This document shows positions 33,301 to 40,945 of a DNA stretch of 64,000 nt, piece by piece (position 1 is the stretch's first letter; each line of letters opens with the position of its first letter). Source of the DNA: CAWCUU01 sp963798855. GTDB lineage: Bacteria; Gemmatimonadota; Gemmatimonadetes; Longimicrobiales; RSA9. The position numbers and the translations under genes are program-made. The stretch lies in assembly GCA_963798855.1 (NCBI GenBank), contig CAWCUU010000002.1:1868436-1932435 (forward strand). Reading direction: 5' to 3'. The notes beneath the pieces are model-generated. The model made no database searches, was not told the DNA's origin, and was given only the letters and a program-made list of their open reading frames with translations.

Positions 33301-33417
33301 CACGGCGGGGACGATGACGAGCCCGGTGAGCACGGACCGAAGCTTCGCCCGCGCGACCGTCGAGCGGGGTTCGAGAACGGGGGTGAGTCGCGACGCTGAT
33401 CTCATGGCTCCCTGCAT
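30337..33417 (-). CDS. susC: SusC/RagA-family TonB-linked outer-membrane transporter
   Basis: A protein of about 1026 residues forming the outer-membrane channel for oligosaccharides. A signal peptide (ending SPVLAQQQ) is followed by a carboxypeptidase-D-like regulatory domain (VTGTVTAAAGGQPLPGVQVS), the SusC motif LQQIVVTGYGTQRKRDVTGA, a plug domain (YVVDGMLLDDISFLSPNDVA, SRGANGVIIVTTKKG) and a 22-strand barrel that ends ITVGLNVSF with a terminal Phe. Two ATGs (33417, 33405) are possible; the second has GGGAG close upstream. It heads a minus-strand operon of susC, susD, plug lipoprotein, GH144, GH3 and Fn3 lipoprotein. Confidence 0.95.
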   Translation of the reverse strand: MQGAMRSASRLTPVLEPRSTVARAKLRSVLTGLVIVPAVLLCGTSPVLAQQQRVTGTVTAAAGGQPLPGVQVSVKGTAVGTLTSGDGRYALTAPSPQDTLVFTSIGYAQQEVGIDGRSVVDATLVEQAVPLQQIVVTGYGTQRKRDVTGAISSIQGEKVSRVPTTSVTKALQGQVAGVQVTPASGEPGSEAVVRIRGTGTLNNASPLYVVDGMLLDDISFLSPNDVASIEVLKDASATAIYGSRGANGVIIVTTKKGSASRATQWTANAYVGTQSVLHPIDLVNAQQYATLANELAANQNLPPYFANPSSVGAGTDWQDAVFQTAPMQNYQITASGGSDKVTYYFSTNYIDQEGVLPRSPFRRLTVRLNNDYQLAEHVKLGHNLNFSYTDDKRAPGVLGMLYRADPTVAPRDENGDFSDANLRSSAGNPAAAVFYTHNKENGGRLVGNVFADFDFLRHFDFRSSFGLDYDRSDLRTFVPTYVVSATQQNQISGLTVETGNSHSWLWENTLTYNYNVGDNRLSLLGGVTAQAFYTELLGGQRSNIVGTTSNLWYLDAGDAEGQTNFNSASDWKMLSYLFRTNYTYKDRYLFTGSLRVDGSSRFGADNRYGYFPSLAVGWDIAQEPFMQNQNAISALKLRASWGEIGNDKIGAYPGIPVVTGNLNAVLGSDQTLHYGASPIALANPDVKWEKTVQTDVGADMAFMGGRLEASVDYYHRLTDGILVQVPIPLYVGVNEQPFVNAAKVLNRGVEGSLSLTQAIGGLQLTLGANGSTIHNEVRELGGGKEEIFAGGLGNEIRLTTRTAPGHPIGAFWGYQVVGVLQDANDVASSAILPGEAPGDLKYADLNNDGTITTADMTYIGSPIPDFIYGLNARAAWHGFDLSAVFAGQSGNEVFNGKKAVRFGVENFETSFLQRWNGAGTSDTEPRVTNAGVNYQSSTRFIEDGSYFKLQTAELGYQLPESLTSPLGVQTARLYVAGSDLFMVTDYSGYSPEVTNSSDPNSVIAAGIDLGIYPPARTITVGLNVSF

Positions 33418-33735
33418 CTGGTCGGGTGGATCCGCCGCCGGGGTCTTCCCGGGGGCGTCGGCCGACCCGTCGTGCCGGAACACCGCTCGACTGTGCGGAC
33501 GGGATGAAGCTGCTGCTGTTCCGGCGAAACCGGTGCGGCCCATGGAGGGAGGTGCGGAGCGGCTTACCGAGGTCGATGCGGCGCTACAGCGACGTCGAGC
33601 CCTGCGTCGGGGTCGGCCAGCGCACCCCACTCACAGAGTTCAGGCTATGGTACAGGACCACGCCGGTCAACTGGTTCCGGGTGGAGGTGGCGCGCCCGCT
33701 TGCCGTGCCCGCGACGCCCGCCGTACTCTCCGCCC
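33418..33735. promoter_or_regulatory. Divergent region between susC and the GH43 gene
   Basis: A gap of 318 bases that must hold the promoters of the susC operon (minus) and the GH43-SSS genes (plus). I see no gene, repeat or clear operator in it, and no regulator gene lies beside the locus. Confidence 0.4.
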
Positions 33736-35574
33736 ATGCCCCGCGCCGCCGCTGCCCTGCTCCTGCTGTTCCTGCTCCCCGCCTGCGCGCCCCGCGCAGC
33801 GCCTCCCGGCGCAGCCGCACCCCGCGAAGCGGCGCCCGGCGAAGCGAATCGAGCCGCGCCCGGCCGCACCGCGGCCGCGCCCGCGCGCAGCACGCAGACG
33901 TACGCGAACCCTCTCGACATCGGCTACATGTACAACTTCGAGCAGCAGGGGGAGGGGATTTCCTACCGCTCGGGCGCCGATCCCGTGATCGTCGTCTATC
34001 ACGGCGACTACTACCTCTTCCTTACGCTCGCCGGCGGCTGGTGGCACTCCAGGGACCTGCTGCACTGGGAGCACGTGACGCCCGACAAGTGGCCGCTCGA
34101 CGGCGTCGTCGCTCCCGCCGCGTGGGTCGCGAAGGACACGTTGTTCCTCCAGCCGTCGACGTTCGAGCGCGCGACGACCTTCGCCACCACCACGCCGTGG
34201 AACGGGCACCTCGAGGTCTACGACCGCGCCCGGCCGCAGCTGCCGGACAGCGCGCCCGGACCGTGGGATCCCGCCCTCTTCCGCGACTCGGCGAGCGGGC
34301 GCTGGTTCCTCTACTACGGGTCCTCGAACACCTATCCGCTGTTCGTCGTCCCCCTCGATGGCGAGCGCCGCCTCGCCTACGCCGGTGAGCCGAAGCCGCT
34401 GCTCGGGCTGGACCCGGACCGGCACGGCTGGGAGCGCTTCGGACCGGACCACGCGGACACGCGCGCGCCCTTCATCGAGGGCGCCTGGATGACCGAGCAC
34501 GACGGCCGCTACTACCTGCAGTACGCCGCCCCCGGCACCGAGTACAACGTCTACGCGAACGGCACCTGGGTCGCCGACGACCCGCTCGGCCCGTTCACCT
34601 ACGCGCAGTACAACCCGGTCTCCTACAAGCCCGGTGGCTTCATGACCGGGGCGGGGCACGGCAACACGTTCCGCGACGACTACGGCAACTGGTGGAACAC
34701 CGGCACGGCGTGGGTCGCCGTGAACTGGAACTTCGAGCGGCGTGTCGTGATGTTCCCCGCCGGCTTCGACGCCGATGGCGACATGTACTCGGATACCCGG
34801 TTCGGCGATTTCCCGCATTTCCTGCCGACTCGGAAGTGGACGGACGCGGACGAGCTGTTCACCGGCTGGATGCTGCTCTCCTACCGCAAGCGCGCGAGCG
34901 CGTCGAGCGCCCGCGACAGCTTTCCGGCGATGAACGTGACCGACGAAGACCCGCGCACGTTCTGGGTCGCCGAGCGCAACGCGCCCGACCAGTGGCTCGA
35001 GCTCGACCTCGGCCGGCCGTACGACGTGCGCGCGCTGCAGGTGAACTACACGGACTTCCGGTCGGACCTCTTCGCGAGCGACTCGAGCGTGTACACGCAG
35101 TTCCGCGTGCGCGCCTCGCTCGATGGCCGAGAGTGGCGTGTGATCGCCGACCTCGGCGACGAGCGCCGCGACCGGCCGAACGCCTACATCGAGCTGCCGG
35201 AGCCCGTCCGCGCGCGCTACATCCGCTACGACCACGGCTACGTCGCCTCGCCGAACCTCGCCATCAGCGACTTTCGCGTCTTCGGCACCGGCGACGGCGC
35301 TCCCCCGCGTATGCCCGCACGCTTCACCGTCCGGCGCGAGGCGGATCGGCGCAACGCCGAGGTGAGCTGGGCCGCCGTTGGCGGCGCCGTCGGCTACAAC
35401 GTCCGCTGGGGAATCGGGCCGGAGAAGCTTCACGAGACCTACCAGGTCTTCGCCGACCACCCCACGCGCCTCGAGATCCGTGCGCTGAACGTCGAGCCGG
35501 CGTACTGGTTCGCCATCGAGGCGTTCGACGAGAACGGCGTGTCGAAGCTGAGCCGCGTGGTGCGGGTACCCTAG
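33736..35574 (+). CDS. GH43-like glycosidase lipoprotein with F5/8C (CBM32) and Fn3 domains
   Basis: A protein of 612 residues. A lipobox signal (ALLLLFLLPAC) is followed by a repeat-rich linker, then a five-bladed propeller of the GH43 type (SGADPVIVVYHGDYYLFLT with the usual first-blade Asp, WWHSRDLLHWEHV, GPWDPALFRDSASGRWFLYY, RAPFIEGAWMTEHDGRYYLQ). Next comes a discoidin-type domain (about residues 400-520; DEDPRTFWVAE, QWLELDLGRPYDVRALQV, RYIRYDHGY) and a C-terminal Fn3 domain. The ATG at 33736 gives the signal peptide directly; a TTG at 33700 would add polar residues. It is divergent from the susC operon and likely trims side chains or another glycan of the same polymer. Its exact substrate is not evident. 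Confidence 0.85.
   Translation: MPRAAAALLLLFLLPACAPRAAPPGAAAPREAAPGEANRAAPGRTAAAPARSTQTYANPLDIGYMYNFEQQGEGISYRSGADPVIVVYHGDYYLFLTLAGGWWHSRDLLHWEHVTPDKWPLDGVVAPAAWVAKDTLFLQPSTFERATTFATTTPWNGHLEVYDRARPQLPDSAPGPWDPALFRDSASGRWFLYYGSSNTYPLFVVPLDGERRLAYAGEPKPLLGLDPDRHGWERFGPDHADTRAPFIEGAWMTEHDGRYYLQYAAPGTEYNVYANGTWVADDPLGPFTYAQYNPVSYKPGGFMTGAGHGNTFRDDYGNWWNTGTAWVAVNWNFERRVVMFPAGFDADGDMYSDTRFGDFPHFLPTRKWTDADELFTGWMLLSYRKRASASSARDSFPAMNVTDEDPRTFWVAERNAPDQWLELDLGRPYDVRALQVNYTDFRSDLFASDSSVYTQFRVRASLDGREWRVIADLGDERRDRPNAYIELPEPVRARYIRYDHGYVASPNLAISDFRVFGTGDGAPPRMPARFTVRREADRRNAEVSWAAVGGAVGYNVRWGIGPEKLHETYQVFADHPTRLEIRALNVEPAYWFAIEAFDENGVSKLSRVVRVP
33788..33885 (+). repeat. GCGCCC-hairpin array in the GH43 gene linker
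   Basis: Hairpin units CGC-GAA-GCG, CGGC-GCA-GCCG (approximate) and GGCCGC-ACC-GCGGCC with GCGCCC-type spacers encode the Ala/Pro linker just after the lipobox, the same place as in bglX. Confidence 0.8.
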
Positions 35575-35603
35575 GCCGGTGGGCCGCCTCGGCAACAACA
35601 CCA

Positions 35604-35870
35604 TCACGCGGAGCCGCAGAGGAGACGGAAAGCCGCGAAGCGACGCGGGGGCGGGCTTCCTGGCGCGACGTCGGCTCGCCAGCCGGGCTCACTCGCCGCC
35701 TGGTGATATTTTTTTGCGGCGTAGGTCTGACGACGCGGCGCGCGGGAGCGTCGCCGGCGAGGCAAACACCACGAATGAATGTTCCGTTGCTAGGAGGCCT
35801 CCGGCCCGCCGCGTGGCTTCCGGTCCCCGCGGCTCTTCGCGTCTCCGCGCTACTCCGCGCCTTCGCGTGA
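35604..35870. repeat. Small element with imperfect terminal inverted repeats
   Basis: The 400-base gap between the GH43 and symporter genes has no credible gene. It holds TCACGCGGAGCCGCAGAG at 35604 and, inverted, CTCCGCGCCTTCGCGTGA ending at 35870 (18 bases, 4 mismatches). The middle shows no recognisable coding. It looks like a small non-coding MITE- or REP-like element. Confidence 0.55.
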
Positions 35871-35975
35871 GATGAAGTTCTCCGCTCCCTCCGCGACTCC
35901 GCCGCTCTTGAACTTGCCCGCGTCCCTCCCCATGATCCGACGACTCGGGTACTCCCTCCTCCCGGAGCTTGCCGC

Positions 35976-37691
35976 GTGAGCACCATCCACCTCGCGGGGA
36001 TCGACTACGCGATCCTGGCCGTCTACTTCGTATTCGTCATCGGGATCGGCTGGACGCTGAGGCGCTACATGCGATCGAGCACGGACTTCTTCCTGTCCGG
36101 CCGCTCGATCCCGGCGTGGGTCGCCGGGCTGGCGTTCCTGTCCGCCAACCTCGGCGCGCAGGAGGTCATCGGCATGGCCGCCTCCGGCGCCAAGTACGGC
36201 ATTGCGACGAGCCACTTCTACTGGATCGGCGCGATACCGGCGATGGTCTTCGTCGGCATCTTCATGATGCCGTTCTACTACGGCTCGCGCGCGCGCTCGG
36301 TGCCCGAATACCTGAAGCTGCGCTTCGACGAGAAGACGCGCGGGCTGAACGCGATCTCGTTCGCGACGATGACCGTCTTCTCGTCCGGGATCTCGATGTA
36401 CGCGATGGGGCTGCTGCTCGGGACGCTGCTCGGCTGGGACTTCAACGTGAGCGTGCTCGTCTCCGCGGTGATCGTGCTGCTCTACATCGTGCTCGGCGGC
36501 CTGTCATCGGCGATCTACAACGAGGTGCTGCAGTTCTTCCTGATCGTCGCCGGCTTCGTGCCGCTCGTCTTCCTGGGGCTGCGCGACGTCGGCGGCTGGT
36601 CCGGTCTGACCGCCCGTCTCGCCGTCACCGCGCAGCAGGCCGGCTTCGCGCCCGGCGCCTGGAGCGAGTCGTGGCAGCACATGGGCAGCGCATCGGCGAA
36701 CCCCATGGGCGTCGAGTGGTTCGGCCTGGTGATGGGCCTCGGCTTCGTGCTCTCCTTCGGCTACTGGACCACCGACTTCCTCGTCGTGCAGCGCGCCATG
36801 GCCGCCGACTCGATGTCCGCCGCCCGCCGCACCCCGCTCATCGCCGCGTTCCCGAAGATGCTGTTCCCGTTCCTCGTGATCCTGCCCGGCATGATCGCGA
36901 TCGCGCTGACGACGCAGGCCGGCGTCTCCGGCTTCCACCTGCCGCTCAAGCCGGACGGCTCCTACAACTACGACATGACGATCCCGCTCATGCTCGGGCA
37001 CTACTTCCCGCCCGGCCTGCTCGGCCTCGGACTGACGGCGCTGATGGCATCGTTCATGTCCGGCATGGCCGGCAACGTCACCGCCTTCAACACCGTCTGG
37101 ACGTACGACATCTATCAGGCCTACATCCACAAGGGCGCGAGCGACCACCACTACCTGTGGATGGGCCGCGTCGCGACCGTCTTCGGCATCGCGCTCTCCG
37201 TCCTCACGGCGTACCTGACGACGCAGTTCAACAACATCATGGACATGCTGCAGCTCGTGTTCGCGTTCGTGAACGCGCCGCTGTTCGCCACCTTCCTGCT
37301 CGGCATGTTCTGGCGACGCACCACCGGTCACGGCGCGTTCACCGGCCTGCTCTCCGGCACGCTCGCCGCCGCCGTGCACCACGGGCTGACGCTGCCCGCG
37401 AACGCGCCCGTCGGCATCAAGGGCGGGTGGCTCGGCACGATCGTGCACGGCTACCCGAGCGAGATGGCGCAGAACTTCTGGACCGCGATCTTCGCCTGGA
37501 CCACCTGCTTCGTCGTGACGATCCTGGTCAGCCTCGTCACCTCGCCGAGGCCGCCCGAGCAGCTGCGCGGGCTGGTCTACTCGCTGACCGAGCGCCACAA
37601 GGAGCGCGGCCTGCCCTGGTTCGAGCGACCCGCCACGCTCGCTGTGATCATCCTGGCCGCGGTCTTGGTCCTCAACATCATCTTCTTCTAG
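35976..37691 (+). CDS. Sodium:solute symporter (SSS family)
   Basis: A 571-residue inner-membrane transporter with 13-14 helices. SSS hallmarks are seen: FFLSGRSIPAWVAGLAFLSA, NLGAQEVIGMAASG, RSVPEYLKLRFDEKTR, GGLSSAIYNEVLQF, GYWTTDFLVVQRAMAA, and LLGMFWRRTTGHGAF. The closest functional relatives are sugar/Na+ symporters of the SGLT type. The GTG at 35976 follows CGGAG by 8 bases. It lies after the GH43 gene and before a two-helix protein, so it probably takes up the sugar released by the nearby hydrolases. Confidence 0.93.
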   Translation: MSTIHLAGIDYAILAVYFVFVIGIGWTLRRYMRSSTDFFLSGRSIPAWVAGLAFLSANLGAQEVIGMAASGAKYGIATSHFYWIGAIPAMVFVGIFMMPFYYGSRARSVPEYLKLRFDEKTRGLNAISFATMTVFSSGISMYAMGLLLGTLLGWDFNVSVLVSAVIVLLYIVLGGLSSAIYNEVLQFFLIVAGFVPLVFLGLRDVGGWSGLTARLAVTAQQAGFAPGAWSESWQHMGSASANPMGVEWFGLVMGLGFVLSFGYWTTDFLVVQRAMAADSMSAARRTPLIAAFPKMLFPFLVILPGMIAIALTTQAGVSGFHLPLKPDGSYNYDMTIPLMLGHYFPPGLLGLGLTALMASFMSGMAGNVTAFNTVWTYDIYQAYIHKGASDHHYLWMGRVATVFGIALSVLTAYLTTQFNNIMDMLQLVFAFVNAPLFATFLLGMFWRRTTGHGAFTGLLSGTLAAAVHHGLTLPANAPVGIKGGWLGTIVHGYPSEMAQNFWTAIFAWTTCFVVTILVSLVTSPRPPEQLRGLVYSLTERHKERGLPWFERPATLAVIILAAVLVLNIIFF

Positions 37692-37706
37692 AAGGCAGGA
37701 GCCGCC

Positions 37707-37979
37707 ATGGGACTCGACATCCGCCTGCCGATCGGCCTCCTGTTCACGCTGCTGGGCGCCGTCCTGGTCGTCTTCGGCCTCATCGCCGACCCCGCGATCT
37801 ACGCCCGCTCCCTCGGCTACAACGTGAATCTGGTCTGGGGCGCCGTGCTCCTCGTCTTCGGCATCATTCTGCTCGTCATGAGCCGCCGCCACCGCGGTGT
37901 TCCGCGCCCCGCCGCCGAGACGCTCGAGGGCCGCGAGACCGAGGAGCTCGAGCACGAGGAGGGGCTGGAGAGGGAGTAG
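37707..37979 (+). CDS. Small two-helix membrane protein next to the SSS symporter
   Basis: A 90-residue protein with two hydrophobic helices (about residues 8-27 and 41-59) and a highly acidic C-terminal tail (ETEELEHEEG). It starts 15 bases after the symporter with a GGCAGGAG site, so it is almost certainly co-translated. Small partners of SSS transporters are known in other bacteria, but I do not recognise this family by sequence. Confidence 0.75.
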   Translation: MGLDIRLPIGLLFTLLGAVLVVFGLIADPAIYARSLGYNVNLVWGAVLLVFGIILLVMSRRHRGVPRPAAETLEGRETEELEHEEGLERE

Positions 37980-37984
37980 ACTGA

Positions 37985-38345
37985 GGACGCGGACAACTGC
38001 GATCACGCGGAGCCGGCAGAGAAACTGCGATCCACGCGGAGCCGCGGAGAACGGCGAAGACGCGAAGGGTTCGTGGCGGTTGCCGAGTCGCGGGCATGGC
38101 CCGAGGGTTTTCGAACGGCCGCACACGCACGCGGGTCACGCACGCGCAAGCGGGTCACGGGAATACGGACGGGCAGGCGGACGCACAGGCACACGCACAC
38201 GCACCGGGGGTTGTGGTTTACCCCGCATTCACCGAAGGGTGATCCCCTGTGCGTGTGCCGGTGCGTGTGCGGTCGTTCCTGCCCGGCTTCCCACCCCCTG
38301 CCCGCTTGCGTGACCCGCTTGCCTGCCCGCGTGCGATCCTCGGAG
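37985..38345. repeat. Convergent gap filled by CGGAG repeats and a long inverted repeat
   Basis: Between the small membrane protein (plus) and lptG (minus) there is no gene. The left part has two direct copies of TCACGCGGAGCCG/CCACGCGGAGCCG (38003, 38032), like the border at 35604. The right part is an inverted repeat: GCAAGCGGGTCACG at 38146-38159 matches CGTGACCCGCTTGC at 38309-38322, with GCACACGCACACG-rich arms between them. A small hairpin (TCACC-gaag-GGTGA) near 38230 is at the centre. It could act as a two-way terminator. Confidence 0.65.
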
Positions 38346-38359
38346 CCCGAGGTCAGCCC

Positions 38360-39430
38360 CTACGTCCTCACCCGCACCATCAACGCCAGCCCCGCGACGC
38401 CGAACGCGATGTTCGGCAGCCACGCCGCGAGCACGGGGTCGAGCGAGCCGGTCGCGCCGGCGGCGCCCGCGATCTTGAAGAACATCAGGTAGACGATCGT
38501 GACCGCGAGCGAGATGCCGACGCCGTAGGCCGCGCCGCCGCGGCGGGAGGAGGTGGCGAGCGGCGCTGCGAAGAGGATGATGACGAGCGTCGCGACGGGA
38601 AGCGCGATCTTCTGCGCCAGCTGGACCTCCAGCTCGAGCGGCTTGCCGCCCGAGCGCTGCAGGATCTGAATGAAGTGCTGCAGCTCGGCATAGCGCATCT
38701 GCTCCGGCTCCTTCGGCCGCACGAGCAGCTCCTCCGGCCGCTCGCTGAAGCTGGGCTGCTCGAGCTTCTCGAACGCGAACGTGCGCTCCACGCCCGGGCC
38801 GTAGAACAGGCGCATGTGCCCGTTGATGAACGTCCAGCCGCTGTCGGGATCGAAGACGGCCTGCTGCGCCTCGACCTGCACTCCGGGCACGCTCGGCTCG
38901 GCGCCCTCGCGCTCCATGGTCACGCCGTAGATGCGGTTCGCCTGCGGCACGAGCCGGCGGATCGAGAAGACGTCGCCGTGCTGACCGCGGAAGACGAAGT
39001 CCTCGCGCGTCTCCCCGACGATCGGGTTCAGGCCCATGATCTCGCCCCGCCGCGCGTTCGCGACCGGCACGACCTCCGAGAGCAGGAGTCCGAGCGCCGT
39101 GAACAGCACGCCGAGCAGAGGGATCGAGATGTAGAGGCGGTGGAAGCTGATGCCGCCGGCCTTCGCGGCGGCGAGCTCGGAGTGCCGCGTCATGCCGTTG
39201 ACCGTGAACACGGTCGCGATCAGCGCGGCGATCGGCAGCGACCAGAGCATGAACATCGGCAGCTGGTAGATCTCGCCGAGCGCGACCTGCCCGCCCGTCA
39301 GCCCGCGCGCCTGGTACTTGTCCAGGTTGTCCGTCAGGTCGCCCAGGATGAAGAGTGCGGGCGTCGAGAAGGTGAACAGCAGGACGAGCCGCAGGAACTG
39401 CCGTGCGACGTAACGGTCGAGGATGCGCAT
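38360..39430 (-). CDS. lptG: LPS export permease LptG (YjgP/YjgQ family)
   Basis: A 356-residue inner-membrane protein. It starts MRILDRYVARQFLRLVLLFT with the first helix, has two more helices (TRHSELAAAKAGGISFHRLY marks the coupling helix that binds LptB), a beta-jellyroll periplasmic domain (about 130-260) and three C-terminal helices. It begins only 3 bases after lptF, as expected for the two half-permeases that pull LPS from the inner membrane. This indicates a diderm cell with LPS. Confidence 0.92.
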   Translation of the reverse strand: MRILDRYVARQFLRLVLLFTFSTPALFILGDLTDNLDKYQARGLTGGQVALGEIYQLPMFMLWSLPIAALIATVFTVNGMTRHSELAAAKAGGISFHRLYISIPLLGVLFTALGLLLSEVVPVANARRGEIMGLNPIVGETREDFVFRGQHGDVFSIRRLVPQANRIYGVTMEREGAEPSVPGVQVEAQQAVFDPDSGWTFINGHMRLFYGPGVERTFAFEKLEQPSFSERPEELLVRPKEPEQMRYAELQHFIQILQRSGGKPLELEVQLAQKIALPVATLVIILFAAPLATSSRRGGAAYGVGISLAVTIVYLMFFKIAGAAGATGSLDPVLAAWLPNIAFGVAGLALMVRVRT

Positions 39431-39433
39431 CGC

Positions 39434-40844
39434 TCAGCTCTTCCCCCGACCGCGGCGCATGAACATGCTGTGCAGCGTGTACCACAGGTCGTCCCAGCCG
39501 CCGCCCCGCGATGTCGCCATGATGCGGCCGAGCCGCGCCACGCCGAGCAGCCCGAGCACGAGGAAGACGACGTTCGCCGCCCACATCGCCCAGAACGGCG
39601 TGATCGTGCCCTCATCGCCCAGCGATTCGCCGCCGATGAGCCCGACGTAGTAGATGCCGAAGATCGTGACGGAGACGGCGATCACCATGCCGACGCCGCC
39701 GCGCGGGAAGCGGATCGCGAGCGGCGCGCCGATCAGCACGAAGACAATGCACGCGGCGGGGATCGCGACCTTCTTGTGCCACTCCACCCTGCGCTGATCG
39801 ATACGCGACCGGGCCGCGTTCGCCTGCTCGTCGAGCGAGATCACGCGCGTGCGCACGCGCTGCGTGAGCGGGTCCCGCGCGCGATCGCCCATCGGAGCCG
39901 TGAAGCTGGAGGCCGCCGTATCCTGTCCCTCGAGCATGGAGCCGTTCGAGCCGAGCAGCGCCCCCTCCACCGCGTCCAGCGACTGCTCGAGCACCTCGCC
40001 CTCGATGCGCTTCAGCTCCTGCTTCGCCTTCACGATGTCGGCGTCCAGCATCGCCATCGTCATCTCGCGGTCGGAGCGGTAGCTGTCCTGGCTGCGCTCC
40101 AGCTGGTTGCCGATCCCGGCGAGGCGGATCCGCTGCTGGTCGTAGAAGATGCGCTGGAACGCCTCCGGCTGGTCCGTGTCCAGCTCGTGGATCCAGCCAT
40201 CGTAGAGAGTCAGGTACAGGTCCGTGCGTGCGCGGTTGAACGACATCCGGCCGCTGTCCGCGTAGATCGTGCGGAAGCGGTCCGTGCTGCTCAGGTCGTA
40301 GATCGCGACGTCGTGCAGCCGGTTCGTGCCGGGGTCGATGTGCGCCGCCTGCAGGTAGTAGCGCGAGCGCTGGTCATCCGTCTGGATCTCATTGATGACC
40401 TGCTCCTTCAGCTCGAGCGTCGGGCTCTTGCGCGCGATGTCCAGCAGCAGGTTCGCCAGCTTGTGGTTCGAGTCGGGCAGGATTCGATTCATGAAGTAGA
40501 CCATGCCGATCGTCAGCAGCCCCGCGGCGAGCAGCAGCGGCACGAGCAGCCGCGCGATGTTGACGCCGCTCGCCTTCAGCGCCGCGATCTCGTTTTCCGC
40601 GGCGAGCTGACCGAACGCGTACAGCACCGCCACCAGCACCCCCATCGGCACCGTCAGCGCCAGCGTGTGCGGGATCGACAGCAGGAACACCTCCGCGATC
40701 ACGCGACGCCGACAGGCCCTTGCCCGCCAGGTCCTGGAAGCGCTGCGCCACCACGTTGATCAGCAGCAGGCCGCTCAACGCGCTGACCGCGAACAGGAAC
40801 GGCCCGATGTGCGAGCGCAGCAGGTATCGCGTCAGGATCCGCAT
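39434..40844 (-). CDS. lptF: LPS export permease LptF (YjgP/YjgQ family), one frameshift
   Basis: Partner of LptG. The N-terminus MRILTRYLLRSHIGPFLFAV and the coupling region ENEIAALKASGVNIARL are typical. The frame is broken near 40703: DLAGKGLSAS is followed in another frame by VIAEVFLLSIPHTLALTVP, which joins smoothly if one C is removed. The second half has the jellyroll domain and the last three helices and is unusually long in the periplasmic domain, with a coiled-coil-like segment (AKQELKRIEGEVLEQSLDAV). The corrected length is about 470 residues. It is divergent from the SprA-like gene with 101 bases between them. Confidence 0.88.
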
Positions 40845-40945
40845 GTGCTATGTTCCACGTTCCACGCTCCTATGAGCCGCCGCCGGCCGGTAGGTCCGCC
40901 CGCCGTGCCGCCCGCTCGCCTCGCATCACGATCACGGCCCGGCGG

